DNA from: Gemmatimonadota bacterium
GTDB lineage: Bacteria > Gemmatimonadota > Gemmatimonadetes > Longimicrobiales > Gaopeijiaceae
Length of the DNA: 41,880 nucleotides
Direction: 5' to 3'
Assembly: GCA_016209885.1 (NCBI GenBank)
Contig: JACQVF010000104.1
Coordinates: forward strand, 1-41,880
Within the stretch, counting starts at the first letter, position 1, and every line of letters begins with the position of its first letter. A program made the position numbers and the translations under genes. Of this stretch, positions 31,290-40,096 are shown in pieces. The notes beneath the pieces are model-generated. The model had not been told where the DNA came from, made no database searches, and worked only from the letters and a program-made list of their open reading frames with translations.

Positions 31290-32588
31290 CTACTCCTGCC
31301 GGATCGCCTGGAGAATCGTGTCCCGCACCGCCCGCCGGAGGGGATCCACGTCCGGGTAGCGGCCGTCGGGACCCACACCCACGTTCTGTCGGTTCGTGAG
31401 CAGCACGATCCCGAGGCGGTGCTCGGGTACGCCCACCAGGTAGGTGCCCGTGAACCCCGTGTGCTCGAAGATGCGCCCTGGCGCGTCCTCCGGCAGCCAC
31501 CACCCGAGTCCCTGTCCGGGGCGATGCCGTGTAAGGAAGCTGTCGATGACTGCGGGGCCGATGTAGACGCGCCCGGCGTACGATCCGCGGTTCAGCAGGA
31601 GATCCAGGAGAACGGCAAGGTCGCGAGCCGTAGAGAAGAGACCCGCGTGGCCCGCTACGCCGCCGTGGGCGTAGTACGCGTTCCCGTCGTTCACCTCACC
31701 CGCCAGCGTGTAGGGGCGCCAGCCGTCCCACGCGGTGGGATCGCCGTGGTAGCGGTATCCGAACGTGGAGTCGTAGACCATGCGCCGCTCGAACGGGTTC
31801 CCGTGCGAGGTGGCGGCGAAGGGGTGGAGCCCGCGGGCCCTGGGGTTGAACCCGGTCGTCGTGAGGCGCAGGGGCCCGTACAGGTTCTCGTGGAGGAAGA
31901 CGTCGAGGGGACGCCCGCCCACGCGCTCCACCAGGTGGCCCAGGAGCATGAAGCCCAGGTCGCTGTAGTGGCGCGCGTCGCCCACGCCGTAGGCGAGCGG
32001 CAACCGGCAGATATACGCGTACGCCTCGGGGCTGGTCCGCGCGTGATAGTAGATCGGTTGCCATTCGTAGAGGCCGGCGGTGTGGGTGAGGAGGTGACGC
32101 ACCGTCACACTGTCCTTGTTCGTCCCGCGGAACTCAGCCAGATAGCGGTGCACCGGGGCGTCGAGCTCGAGCTGCCCGCGGTCCACGAGGATCATGATGG
32201 CGAAGGTCGTGGCCATCACCTTGGTGACGGAGGCGAGGTCGAAGAGGTGAGCGCGGGTCATGGGCGGCGGATTCTCCAACCGCCTCATGCCGTGATCGTA
32301 GAGCTGCGCGTGGCCGAAGGCGCGCTCGTGCACGACCTCGCCGCCCCTGGTGACGAGGAGCACCGCACCGGGAATGCGTTCGGCCTCCACCCAGACGGAG
32401 ATGAGGCTGTCGGCGGTCGCGATGGCGCGCGCCAGTTGGACGCTCGCCGCGCCGGCACGGGTGGGAACGGCATCGTGCTGCCGATCGTGGACCTGTGCAG
32501 CGCCCGCCGCGTTTGCACGGGTTGGACCCGCCGCGGTGATGGTGAGGAGGATCAAGCGCAAGACGATTCGCGTTGGTCGTCGGCGCAC
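31290..32588 (-). CDS. Exported serine hydrolase, class C beta-lactamase-like
   Basis: A 432-aa secreted serine hydrolase of the beta-lactamase/penicillin-binding-protein class C group. The start is GTG at 32588, with GGAGAGG 9 nt upstream, and gives a signal peptide (RIVLRLILLTITAAG...ANA). The active-site SxxK is SVTKVMA (Ser120, Lys123 in this numbering). The second motif is YSDLGF (YxD rather than the usual YxN), and HTGFTGTYL acts as the third, KTG-like, motif. The family cleaves esters, D-peptides or beta-lactams; this one is probably a peptidase or esterase. The frame is open to 32669 but the extra residues are charged and not signal-like. Confidence 0.88.
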   Translation of the reverse strand: MRRRPTRIVLRLILLTITAAGPTRANAAGAAQVHDRQHDAVPTRAGAASVQLARAIATADSLISVWVEAERIPGAVLLVTRGGEVVHERAFGHAQLYDHGMRRLENPPPMTRAHLFDLASVTKVMATTFAIMILVDRGQLELDAPVHRYLAEFRGTNKDSVTVRHLLTHTAGLYEWQPIYYHARTSPEAYAYICRLPLAYGVGDARHYSDLGFMLLGHLVERVGGRPLDVFLHENLYGPLRLTTTGFNPRARGLHPFAATSHGNPFERRMVYDSTFGYRYHGDPTAWDGWRPYTLAGEVNDGNAYYAHGGVAGHAGLFSTARDLAVLLDLLLNRGSYAGRVYIGPAVIDSFLTRHRPGQGLGWWLPEDAPGRIFEHTGFTGTYLVGVPEHRLGIVLLTNRQNVGVGPDGRYPDVDPLRRAVRDTILQAIRQE

Positions 32589-32849
32589 CCTGGAGTGCCT
32601 CTCCGTTCCCACGTGTCCCTTGTATCCGCGTCGCGTCGAGGTCTGTCGCGACTGCCGCGACTGCCACACCGTGTGGTGTGGTGCGGCGCGGCGCGGACCT
32701 GCAGGCGGTCACAGACGGCAAATGTTGCCGCGTCTCGCGGCGGTGCGCCAGCGGGTTGACCCGGCAACGGTTGAGCGATACAAAGAGGAGCTTCGCGATG
32801 CGGACGTCGGCGACGGGAGAGATTCGCGCTTCGTCCTCCTCATGCTCGG

Positions 32850-33221
32850 CGGGGCTGCGTGGGGGTATACCCTTCCAGAGGTGGCCTCCCGCGGTAGCCC
32901 GTGGATCCCGGAGGCGCTCGCCGTGATCATGTTGGGCATGGGCCTGACGCTCACGAAGGAGGACCTCCGTGGGCTCCGCGCGGGGGGTACTGGGGGAGCT
33001 GGCTCGCAGGCGGGTCTTTGCGGCGCCGGCGCGTCATCGCCATCGAGGTCGGGATGCAGAACTCCGGGCTCCCCGTGGCGCTGACTCAGGGCTTCAGCGC
33101 GCTGGGACTCAACGCCGCGCAGGCGGCGATCCCGGGCGCGCTGTTCAGCGTCTGGCACAACCTCACCGGCCCACTGCTCGCCGCGTTCTGGCGACGTCGC
33201 CGTGAGCCCGGGGCGTGCTGA
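32850..33221 (+). pseudogene. Remnant of a bile acid:sodium symporter (BASS) family transporter
   Basis: The beginning reads [26 protein letters not shown], typical of the second helix of BASS transporters. After a scrambled, glycine-rich stretch a different frame reads [22 protein letters not shown] and [23 protein letters not shown], which is the BASS C-terminal signature. The middle 150 or more residues are missing, and the two parts are out of frame, so the gene was lost by internal deletion. No start codon with Shine-Dalgarno is obvious. Confidence 0.65.
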
Positions 33222-33276
33222 TCCAGGAGAACGGATCGGTCCCACTTCGCTCGCGGCCCTCGGGGCAAACCGGACG

Positions 33277-35349
33277 TCAGCGGGCGGGGAAGCGGGCGTC
33301 CATCCCGGCGTAGAAGCGCCGTCCCGGACCCGGCTCGTAGTAGCGCCCGCCGGCCGCGTTCACGACCACCGAGGTGTTGTACTCCACGTCGAAGAGGTTC
33401 GTGATTCCGAGGAAGGGCGAAAGCTCGAGGGTGCGAATCCGCCTCTCCCGCAGGCCGGCCCTCAGGTCGGTGACCACGTGGGAGGGCGAGAAGCTCCGGT
33501 TCGCGTCATCAGCAGCCATACGCGATGCGTAGCGCGCCTCCACGTCCGCGAACGCGCCGCCCGAGCCGCGGAGCGCCAGCAGGAGGTTCAGGCGCTGGGG
33601 CGCCACGCCGGGCACGTGCTTGCCGTCGAACGAAGCTTGCGCCGTGCGATAGGAGCTGAACCTCGCGTCCGTGTATGCGTACGCGAGCTCCGCCGTGGCG
33701 CCGCTGGCAACGGCCACGCTCGCCCCGAGCTCGATGCCGCGGTGGGTCGCCGAGCCCGCATTGCGGAAGAACTGCCGCCCGGGGACGTCCGGCACCTCGA
33801 ACGGGATGAGCTGGTCACGCACGCGGGCGTGATAGAAAGCCAGGTGGTAGGCGGCCCGGCCGCCCAGGCGCCCCTTGGCGCCCAGCTCGATGGAGCGCGT
33901 GCGCTGCGGCTCGAGGTCCGGGTTGAACCCGCCGGCGCCGCTGGGGCGGTTGGCGAGCTCGGTGGTCGTGGGCGTCTCGAAGGACGTGGACGCGTTCCCG
34001 TAGAGGTGGAGCGGCTCGGCGACCGCCACGAGCACGCCGAGCGATGGGCTCACGGCGTGCATCGTGCGCTCTCCCGAATCGTCGGGGTTCGCTGCGGTGA
34101 TCAGGCGGTCCGCGACGCGGAAGCTCGCCCGGTCGTAGCGCAGCCCGGCCATGAGCTCCGTGCGCGCCCCCGGCTGACCGGCGAGCTGCCCGAACATTCC
34201 AGTGGCCCGTACCCTCTCCTCCTGATCGAGAGTGAGGGCGCCCCGTTCGCCGCTCTGGTTCACGAAGTTCCGACGATCGTCGAACTGGCCGTCCGCCTCC
34301 GCGCCCAGGGCCAGGCGCGCGCTGCGCCCGGCCGTCCGCACATCGGCGGCGTAGACCACGCGCACGCCCGCAGCCTGGCGCTCCAGATCGATGATCCGCG
34401 GCGGAATCGGGTTGTCGAGCTCACGGGTGAGCGCGTAGCCAGCGAGCTCCAGCTCGCCGTGCGCGAGGCGCTGCCGCCAGGACGCGCCGATCTGGGCGTG
34501 GCGCCCTTCCTCCCGCGTCTGCTGGCGCACGTTGAACGGAAAGGCGCGTGTTCGATCCACGCGCAGGAGCGAGTCCGAGAGGGAGCCAGGGTTCTGCCCA
34601 TCGTAATCCACGAAGTGAAGCCATGCGCTGAGGTCGCTGCTCTCCCCTTCGTGCCCCAGGTGCGCGCTGGCCTGCACGTTCTCGGCGGCGCCATACTCGC
34701 GGTAGCCGTCATAGTGGAGACGGTTCAGGCTGAGGAGGTACGAGGTGCGTCCGCTCGTTCCGGCGCTCGTGCTCTCCAGGCGGGTGAGCCCGTCCCCGCC
34801 GGCGAGGACGCGGATCCCCTGCAGGAATGGCACCGGCGGCGGCGGCGCGGAGCGGAGCTGGATGACGCCGCCGGCCGCGTTGCCATACAGGGTCGACGCG
34901 GGGCCGCGGATGACCTCGATCCGGCCGAGGGCACTGGGATTCACGTGGTTCAGGGTCGTCTGCCCGTCCGGCATCGTCGCGGGAATCCCGTCCAGCAGCA
35001 CCCTGACGCCGCGCACGCCGAACTGGGCGCGCGCGCCGAAGCCGCGAATGGAGATGCGCTCGCCCAGCGCGTAGTTGAAGCGGTTGTCCACCTGCACGCC
35101 GGGGACGCCGCGCAGCGCCTCGTCAAGAGCGAGCCCGGGGCGGGCCAGGCGGATGCGCTCGCGCGTGGCGACCGCCACCGAGTACGGCGCGAGATTCAGC
35201 TCGAACGGCGTGCGCAGCACGGTGACGGTGATGGGAGCCAGGGAGATGGGGGTGATGCTGTCCGCGCTCGGGGGCTGAGCAGTGAGCGGGCCGGCTGCCC
35301 CGAAGGCGGACAGCACGGCGCACAGGGCGGCGAGGGCGGGGGCACGCAT
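33277..35349 (-). CDS. TonB-dependent outer-membrane receptor
   Basis: A 690-aa outer-membrane receptor. The ATG at 35349 gives a signal peptide (LAALCAVLSAFGAAGPLTAQ). The plug domain follows: VTVLRTPFELNLAPYSVAVATRE, LALDEALRGVPGVQVDNR, ISIRGFGARAQFGVRGVRVLLDGIPATMPDG and GRIEVIRGPASTLYGNAAGGVIQL. The barrel spans about 170-690, with GITNLFDVEYNTSVVVNAAGGRYYEPGPGRRFYAGM at the end, as in siderophore/metal receptors of the FecA-like type. It starts 5 bp after the DUF1028 gene stop, so both form an operon. Substrate not readable; iron complexes are likely by family. Confidence 0.92.
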   Translation of the reverse strand: MRAPALAALCAVLSAFGAAGPLTAQPPSADSITPISLAPITVTVLRTPFELNLAPYSVAVATRERIRLARPGLALDEALRGVPGVQVDNRFNYALGERISIRGFGARAQFGVRGVRVLLDGIPATMPDGQTTLNHVNPSALGRIEVIRGPASTLYGNAAGGVIQLRSAPPPPVPFLQGIRVLAGGDGLTRLESTSAGTSGRTSYLLSLNRLHYDGYREYGAAENVQASAHLGHEGESSDLSAWLHFVDYDGQNPGSLSDSLLRVDRTRAFPFNVRQQTREEGRHAQIGASWRQRLAHGELELAGYALTRELDNPIPPRIIDLERQAAGVRVVYAADVRTAGRSARLALGAEADGQFDDRRNFVNQSGERGALTLDQEERVRATGMFGQLAGQPGARTELMAGLRYDRASFRVADRLITAANPDDSGERTMHAVSPSLGVLVAVAEPLHLYGNASTSFETPTTTELANRPSGAGGFNPDLEPQRTRSIELGAKGRLGGRAAYHLAFYHARVRDQLIPFEVPDVPGRQFFRNAGSATHRGIELGASVAVASGATAELAYAYTDARFSSYRTAQASFDGKHVPGVAPQRLNLLLALRGSGGAFADVEARYASRMAADDANRSFSPSHVVTDLRAGLRERRIRTLELSPFLGITNLFDVEYNTSVVVNAAGGRYYEPGPGRRFYAGMDARFPAR

Positions 35350-35354
35350 CGGAA

Positions 35355-36440
35355 CTAGCGGATCGTCATGAACTCGCGCTGCCGCGCCCGCACCGCGGCC
35401 GCCTTGCCCGCCCGCTCGAGCGCTTGCCAGAGTCGCGCCACCGTCTCTCGGTCCACGAGTCCAGGCGGCGATCCCGTCTCCGGTGTGGAGAGACGCTCGG
35501 CCACCCGGAACGCGTTGACCGCGTCGACGGTCTCCTGGGTGTACAGGTCGGCCTGTTCGTCGCGGACGAGCTCCGGCGTGCCGGGGCGGAAGTACCCCGC
35601 GGCGTGAAGCATGAGCTTGAGCTGCCAGACGTCCCGTCCCTGAAACTGCATGAGCGTTCGGTAGCCGACCGTCTCGGAGACTGCATCGTACTGGCGGCGA
35701 ATCTCGGCCACGGGCTCCGGGTGCTCGCAAACCTGGACGTCCGCGGTGATGCCGTCGGGCCGCCGGGAGCGCCCGGGCCGAGGGTCCGCCACCACGGCGG
35801 CCGCGGACTGGATCCGCCCCTTACGAGCATCGCCGCCGACCGCGTGTCCCGTCTCGATCGCCGCGATGAGCCGGTCCAGGAGCGGGCGGCCAGAGCCCGC
35901 CGTACCCTCGAAGCTCCGGGCCACGGCGGCGAGAACCTCCGGCCCGACCAGGAGGTTGCCCTGGGTCACGTAGTTCGGCCCCGCCCGGTGGCCGGACCAC
36001 GGATTCGTGCCGGTGCCGGTGTGTTGCGCAGACCGTCCGTCCGCGGCGATCACCCCTACCTGGCGACGCTCGCGCAGGCTGTCCGTCGCGAGCTCGCGCC
36101 GCAGCGCCTCCTCCGGAGAGACTCCCTGGGCGAGCAACGCGAGGATGTCCGTCCCGTATTCCGTGCTGGTCGCCGCCTGCGTCGCGACGGCGCCGACGCC
36201 GGCGCGTAGCCACGGCACGCGGTTGCCTACGCACGGGTTCCGGGTCGTCACCGCCACACCCACCTCGCCCGTCTCCGGATCCCGGGCGGCGATGGAGAAG
36301 GTGTGGAAGACAGGGTCTGCCATGGCGGCCTCCTGGGCCCGGCCGGAGGCCGGGGCGGAGGCGCCGACGGTGAGCGTGAGCGCCGCAAGCAAGGCGTGCC
36401 CGGCTCCAACCCACGGGGTTCGTTCAGGATATCGCGCCAT
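35355..36440 (-). CDS. Exported DUF1028 protein with peptidoglycan-binding-like C-terminal domain
   Basis: A 361-aa protein. A signal peptide (HALLAALTLTVGASAPASG) is followed by DUF1028, an Ntn-hydrolase-like family: FHTFSIAARDPETGEVGVAVTTRNPCVGNRVPWLRAGVGAVATQA, then VGVIAADGRSAQHTGTGTNPWSGHRAGPNYVTQGNLLVG and AAIETGHAVGGDARKGRIQSAAAVV. The C-terminal 90 residues (LKLMLHAAGYFRPG...VDAVNAFRVAERL) resemble a peptidoglycan-binding type 1 domain. AGGAGTGATCCAGG precedes the ATG. It is followed immediately by the TonB receptor. A possible envelope hydrolase, function unknown. Confidence 0.88.
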   Translation of the reverse strand: MARYPERTPWVGAGHALLAALTLTVGASAPASGRAQEAAMADPVFHTFSIAARDPETGEVGVAVTTRNPCVGNRVPWLRAGVGAVATQAATSTEYGTDILALLAQGVSPEEALRRELATDSLRERRQVGVIAADGRSAQHTGTGTNPWSGHRAGPNYVTQGNLLVGPEVLAAVARSFEGTAGSGRPLLDRLIAAIETGHAVGGDARKGRIQSAAAVVADPRPGRSRRPDGITADVQVCEHPEPVAEIRRQYDAVSETVGYRTLMQFQGRDVWQLKLMLHAAGYFRPGTPELVRDEQADLYTQETVDAVNAFRVAERLSTPETGSPPGLVDRETVARLWQALERAGKAAAVRARQREFMTIR

Positions 36441-36820
36441 CCTGGATCACTCCTTCCGGTCGATTCGTGCCCGACGCAGGGGACGCCGGGCTCGAGTGCT
36501 CGTGTAACCTCTCAGCGGCCCCACGCAAGCCGAGGGGCCGCGCAACACACGGTGTTCCGGCGGGCATACGGGCGCTAAGCTCCGCGAGGATCGGTGGGGA
36601 CGCAAGACGCTCGCCCACCGCGGCCCATCCCGGGCGGCGCTGGAGTGGATGCAGCGGCGCTCGAATGCACGCGGATCTCCACCACGAAACACTGGGCCAC
36701 GGCGGCTGGCTGCGGCCTCCCGCTGCGGCGTCCCGCTGCGGCGGTCCCCAGCGGCCGGCCTGATACGGGGGCGCCGAGCGGCCTCGCGGTGAGGGCCTCG
36801 TCTCCGGAAAAGCTTGTGGG
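36441..36820. other. Divergent intergenic region, no gene recognised
   Basis: About 380 bp between the start of the DUF1028 gene and the promoter of the S9 peptidase gene. Short frames show no family resemblance. A perfect 8-bp hairpin, GCGGCCCC (36515-36522) with GGGGCCGC (36534-36541), stands in the part that would be 5' leader of the DUF1028 transcript. It has no T-run and so is not an intrinsic terminator. Confidence 0.5.
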
Positions 36821-36849
36821 TTGAGGGCATAGACGGCGCCATCTATCTT
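36821..36849 (+). promoter_or_regulatory. Promoter of the S9 peptidase gene (TTGAGG-17-TATCTT)
   Basis: -35 TTGAGG (36821-36826), a 17-bp spacer and -10 TATCTT (36844-36849). The AT-rich patch TATCTTAAAAAGG stands out in GC-rich surroundings. It predicts a leader of about 185 nt before the ATG at 37041. Confidence 0.5.
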
Positions 36850-37040
36850 AAAAAGGTTCTCGCGGCCGGCGCCCGCGAGGGCTGCGGAGCCGCCGGGCCT
36901 CGCAGCCGCGCGCTCCGCGCTGCGGGGAGGGCGCCCCTTGGCGGACAGCCTGGTCCGGTGCGCGGACAGCGGATCAGGTTGCGCCGCGGACCAGCGCGCG
37001 GCGCTCCGAGAGAAGCGTCATGTCGGATCTGGAGGCTCCC

Positions 37041-39164
37041 ATGCGACGCGTACTCATCCCGTTGCTCTTCGTCCTCATCGTCGCGGCGCCGGCATCCGCG
37101 CAGAAGCGGGGAATGCTGCCGCACGACTATTATCGGTTCGTGATGCCGGGCGAGGTGGAGGTGTCACCGAATGGCGACCTCGTGGCGTTCACGGTCACGA
37201 CCGTGGTGGAGAAGGAGAACAAGCGGCACCGCGAGATATGGATGCAGCGCCTGGCGAACGGCGCGCCGGTGGGCGCTCCGTTCCGGTTCACGGATCCCAC
37301 CGAGGAATCCTCCGCGCCGTCATGGTCGCCGGATGGCCAGGTGCTGAGCTTCCAGTCGCGGCGCGGGAAGGACCGGAACGCCACCTGGTTCGCACGGGTG
37401 GCGGCTCCGGGCGGCGAGGCGTACCACGTCGAGGGGGTTGAGGCGCGGCCCGTGTGGTCGGTGGACGGCAGGTGGGTCGTCTACGCGAAGGCGCCGGGCG
37501 GGGACGAGGACGAGGAGGAGGGGGAGGGGGAGGGGGAGGGCGCGAAGAAGCGCAAAGGCTGGATCGCGCCGGACGCCATCTCGCGCACACGCGACGCCGA
37601 GCGCTTCGATGGGCGAGTGATCACGTCGATGCGCTACAAACGCGACGGCGTGCTGACGCTGCGGCCGCACTACTCGGCGCGTGAGAAGAGCCAGCTCTTC
37701 ATCGTGACGGCGGCGGGCGGGCAGCCGCGGCAGCTCACTCGCGTGCCCTTCGACGTTGGGGGCGCTGTCTGGTCGAAGGACGGGCGCACCCTCCTCTTCA
37801 CCGGCGACGAGCTCGAGGACGACGAGTACAACGCGGACCTCACCGCGGACATCTACGCGGTTCCCGTGGATGGCGGCGAGCCGCGGCGGCTGACCGCGAA
37901 TCCGGGCTCCGAGCGCGCGCCCGTGTTCTCGGCCGACGGCGCGAAGCTCGCATTCCTGAGCACGCCCAAGCGGGGCGCCGAGACCGAGATCCTGGTGGTG
38001 GATGTGGCGGCGGATGGCGCATTCCGGGGTGCGCCGCGGAACCTCACGGCGGACTGGGACCTCGAGCCCGACGCGCCGAGTTGGACACCGGATGGCCGGG
38101 CCATCCGCTTCGAGGCGCAGATCCGCGGCGACTACCATCTCTTCGAGGTGCCCGCCGCGGGCGGCCCCGTGCGACAGGTGACCCAGGGCGCGCGGCAGCT
38201 CGGCTCGTTCTCGTCGTCGCGCGATGAGAAGGTGCTCGCGTACACGGGCAACGATCCGGTCGCGCCGCCGGAGGTCTTCGTGGCCCGCGGCGACGCCTCG
38301 GGGGAGCGGCGCATCACCTCCTTCAACGACTCGTGGCTCGCGGAGGTCGCGCTGAGGCCGGCGCAGCGCCTCACCTGGACCGTCGCTGACGGAACCGAGG
38401 TCGAAGGGTGGGTGATCGAGCCCGTGGACTACCAGCCCGGCAGGAAGTACCCCATGATCCTCAAGATCCACGGCGGGCCCCATAGCGCCTACGGGAACAC
38501 CTTCTTTCAGGCGTTCCACGTGCTCTCCGCCGCCGGATTCTTCGTCCTCTATACGAATCCTCGCGGCTCCTCGGGCTACGGGCACAGGTTCCAGTATGCG
38601 ACCCGTGGTCAGTGGGGGATCGTGGACCGCGAGGACTACCTGAGGGGCGTGGATGCGGCGCTCGCCAGATACCCGGACATGGACCCGCAGCGGGTCGGCG
38701 TGTCGGGCGGCAGTTACGGCGGCTTCATGACGAACTGGCTCTCCGCCACCACGGACCGCTTCGCCGCCGCCGTCACCAGTCGCTCCATCGTGAACTGGGA
38801 GAGCTGGTACGGCAGCTCGGATGCTCAGCGGCTCACGGAGTACGAGTTCTTCGGCCCGCCCTGGGAGCAGCGCGAGCTCTACAGGAAGCTGTCGCCCATC
38901 ACGTTTGTGGAGAACGTGAAGATCCCGGTGCTCATCATCCACAGCGAGAACGACTATCGCACCCCGATCGGCGACGGCGAGCAGTGGTTCATGGCGCTGA
39001 GGAGGCGGAAGGTGCCCGTCGAGCTGGTGCGCTACCCGCGCTCATCCCACGGCCTCTCGCGCACGGGCGAGCCGTGGCTGTTGGTGGACCGGCTCGAGCG
39101 GATTCGCACCTGGTTCGTCCACTGGCTCATCGAGGAGCCCGAGAGGGCGGCGGCAAGGGATTGA
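37041..39164 (+). CDS. S9 family peptidase (prolyl oligopeptidase/acylaminoacyl-peptidase type)
   Basis: A 707-aa exported serine peptidase. ATG at 37041 has GGAGG 5 nt upstream; a signal peptide (RVLIPLLFVLIVAAPASAQ) follows. Residues 30-420 form a WD40/TolB-like propeller with repeated motifs (APSWSPDGQVLSFQS, ARPVWSVDGRWVVYA, APVFSADGAKLAFLS, APSWTPDGRAIRF). The C-terminal alpha/beta-hydrolase has MILKIHGGPHSAYG, the nucleophile GVSGGSYGGFMTNW (Ser near 557), Asp in IIHSENDYRTPIG (near 636) and His in RSSHGLSRTG (near 669). A very acidic Glu/Gly insert lies at about residues 153-172. It probably releases dipeptides or acyl-amino acids from peptides in the periplasm. Confidence 0.95.
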   Translation: MRRVLIPLLFVLIVAAPASAQKRGMLPHDYYRFVMPGEVEVSPNGDLVAFTVTTVVEKENKRHREIWMQRLANGAPVGAPFRFTDPTEESSAPSWSPDGQVLSFQSRRGKDRNATWFARVAAPGGEAYHVEGVEARPVWSVDGRWVVYAKAPGGDEDEEEGEGEGEGAKKRKGWIAPDAISRTRDAERFDGRVITSMRYKRDGVLTLRPHYSAREKSQLFIVTAAGGQPRQLTRVPFDVGGAVWSKDGRTLLFTGDELEDDEYNADLTADIYAVPVDGGEPRRLTANPGSERAPVFSADGAKLAFLSTPKRGAETEILVVDVAADGAFRGAPRNLTADWDLEPDAPSWTPDGRAIRFEAQIRGDYHLFEVPAAGGPVRQVTQGARQLGSFSSSRDEKVLAYTGNDPVAPPEVFVARGDASGERRITSFNDSWLAEVALRPAQRLTWTVADGTEVEGWVIEPVDYQPGRKYPMILKIHGGPHSAYGNTFFQAFHVLSAAGFFVLYTNPRGSSGYGHRFQYATRGQWGIVDREDYLRGVDAALARYPDMDPQRVGVSGGSYGGFMTNWLSATTDRFAAAVTSRSIVNWESWYGSSDAQRLTEYEFFGPPWEQRELYRKLSPITFVENVKIPVLIIHSENDYRTPIGDGEQWFMALRRRKVPVELVRYPRSSHGLSRTGEPWLLVDRLERIRTWFVHWLIEEPERAAARD

Positions 39165-39184
39165 CGGGATGAGATGATCCGTCC

Positions 39185-39574
39185 ATGATCCGCGCCTGGT
39201 TGCTCCTGCGGTTCGCCGGGGTCGAGATCAGCCTTGTGCGGGCCTTCCGCATGAGTCTCCGGCGGAGCCTCAAGCCGGAGGTCGTGGCGGCGATCCGCGC
39301 GGCGCACAAGAGCGGGCTGGAGATCACGGTCGGGGAGCTGGAGGCGCAGTATCTTGCCGGCGGCAACGTGGGCGATGTGGTCAAGTCGGCGATGGCGCTC
39401 AAGGCGAGCGGTGTCCCCTTCGACCGGCGCAAGCTGTTCGGCATCGACCTGGCCCGGGGCCGCACCTGGGACTTCATCCGCGCCTTCCTCAGGGCGCGGG
39501 AGTCGCGCCCTGAGCTCACGTTCGAGCGGGCTGCGCAGCAGTACCTTCAGGGCGAGTGGGTGGCCATGGAGTGA
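39185..39574 (+). CDS. Stand-alone flotillin-like FloA N-region protein
   Basis: A 129-aa protein matching the region of bacterial flotillin-like FloA (UPF0365) that follows its membrane hairpin. LLRFAGVEISLVRAFRMSLRRSLKPEVV resembles the FloA membrane-proximal motif. SGLEITVGELEAQYLAGGNVGDVVKSAMALKASGVPFDRRKLFGIDLARG matches the very conserved AHYLAGGNV...A...AIDLAGR segment. The SPFH core and the long helical C-terminus of FloA are absent. The remaining C-terminal part (LTFERAAQQYLQGEWVAME) is new. It starts 18 bp after the S9 peptidase stop. It may be a small membrane-microdomain-related protein. Confidence 0.75.
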   Translation: MIRAWLLLRFAGVEISLVRAFRMSLRRSLKPEVVAAIRAAHKSGLEITVGELEAQYLAGGNVGDVVKSAMALKASGVPFDRRKLFGIDLARGRTWDFIRAFLRARESRPELTFERAAQQYLQGEWVAME

Positions 39575-39697
39575 CGTGGCCCGCTTGACGGCTGCCGCCG
39601 GCCATCGCGGGCCCTCCGCCATGGCAGCGGCGTTGCAGTCCTTCCGCGACCTGGGTTGGGCGAGCCGCCTGCGGCTCTCATGGCTTTGAAGCTGCCG

Positions 39698-39726
39698 TTG
39701 TCGCGACTCCGGGGTGTGGCTAAACT
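39698..39726 (+). promoter_or_regulatory. Promoter of the small gene at 39768 (TTGTCG-17-TAAACT)
   Basis: -35 TTGTCG (39698-39703), a 17-bp spacer, and -10 TAAACT (39721-39726). Just downstream, 39728-39756 can fold into a leader hairpin: CGAGGG with CCCTCG enclosing CCCG-TACG-CGGG. GGGGAGG then precedes a TTG start at 39768. Confidence 0.45.
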
Positions 39727-39767
39727 TCGAGGGAAGCCCGTACGCGGGAGCCCTCGGGGAGGTCGCA

Positions 39768-39986
39768 TTGGGTGATTCGCAGCCTTCGCACGCGGAGCGC
39801 CGGCGCAATCACGAGCTCCGGCAACTCCTGGACGAGCTGATGACGGTGGCGCGGACGCTGACGCGGAAACACTCCCTTATGACGCAGGAGGAGCTGGCGT
39901 CGGCGGGCGAGCGCATCGGCTGGCTCGCCGAGGAGATCTACCGGGCTGCCATCGAGCCCGGCACCCTCCTTCCCGACCGCCGCTAA
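39768..39986 (+). CDS. Small conserved-looking hypothetical protein
   Basis: A 72-aa mostly helical protein (RRRNHELRQLLDELMTVARTLTRKHSLMTQEELASAGERIGWLAEEIYRAAIEPG) with no recognised family. TTG at 39768 is chosen as start because GGGGAGG sits 5 nt upstream; a start at 39714 would overlap the promoter elements described above. It could be a small regulator or structural protein. It is followed after 110 bp by the Nfu-domain gene. Confidence 0.55.
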   Translation: MGDSQPSHAERRRNHELRQLLDELMTVARTLTRKHSLMTQEELASAGERIGWLAEEIYRAAIEPGTLLPDRR

Positions 39987-40096
39987 CCGCATGGGTCGCC
40001 GGGCGTGGGGCCGTCAGGCCTGGCCGTCCGCGTTCGTTTCGGGGGGCAGGGCGACCCGGTGTAGCTGCTCAGCGACACTAGCCTAGCCTGGACTCC

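Noticed and set aside
29927-31399. 490-aa open frame on the plus strand
   Set aside because: Covers the antisense of the alcohol dehydrogenase and the TPP riboswitch, both strongly supported on the other strand.
33202-35358. 718-aa open frame on the plus strand
   Set aside because: It is the antisense of the TonB receptor; high GC keeps the opposite frame open. It shows no family motif and has Arg/Ala/Gly-biased content.
37320-38942. 540-aa open frame on the minus strand
   Set aside because: Antisense of the S9 peptidase gene; no recognisable domain.
40078-40092. CTAGCCTAGCCTGG resembling an iron-box half-site before the Nfu gene
   Set aside because: Only a partial match, not palindromic, and much weaker than the box at 28043.
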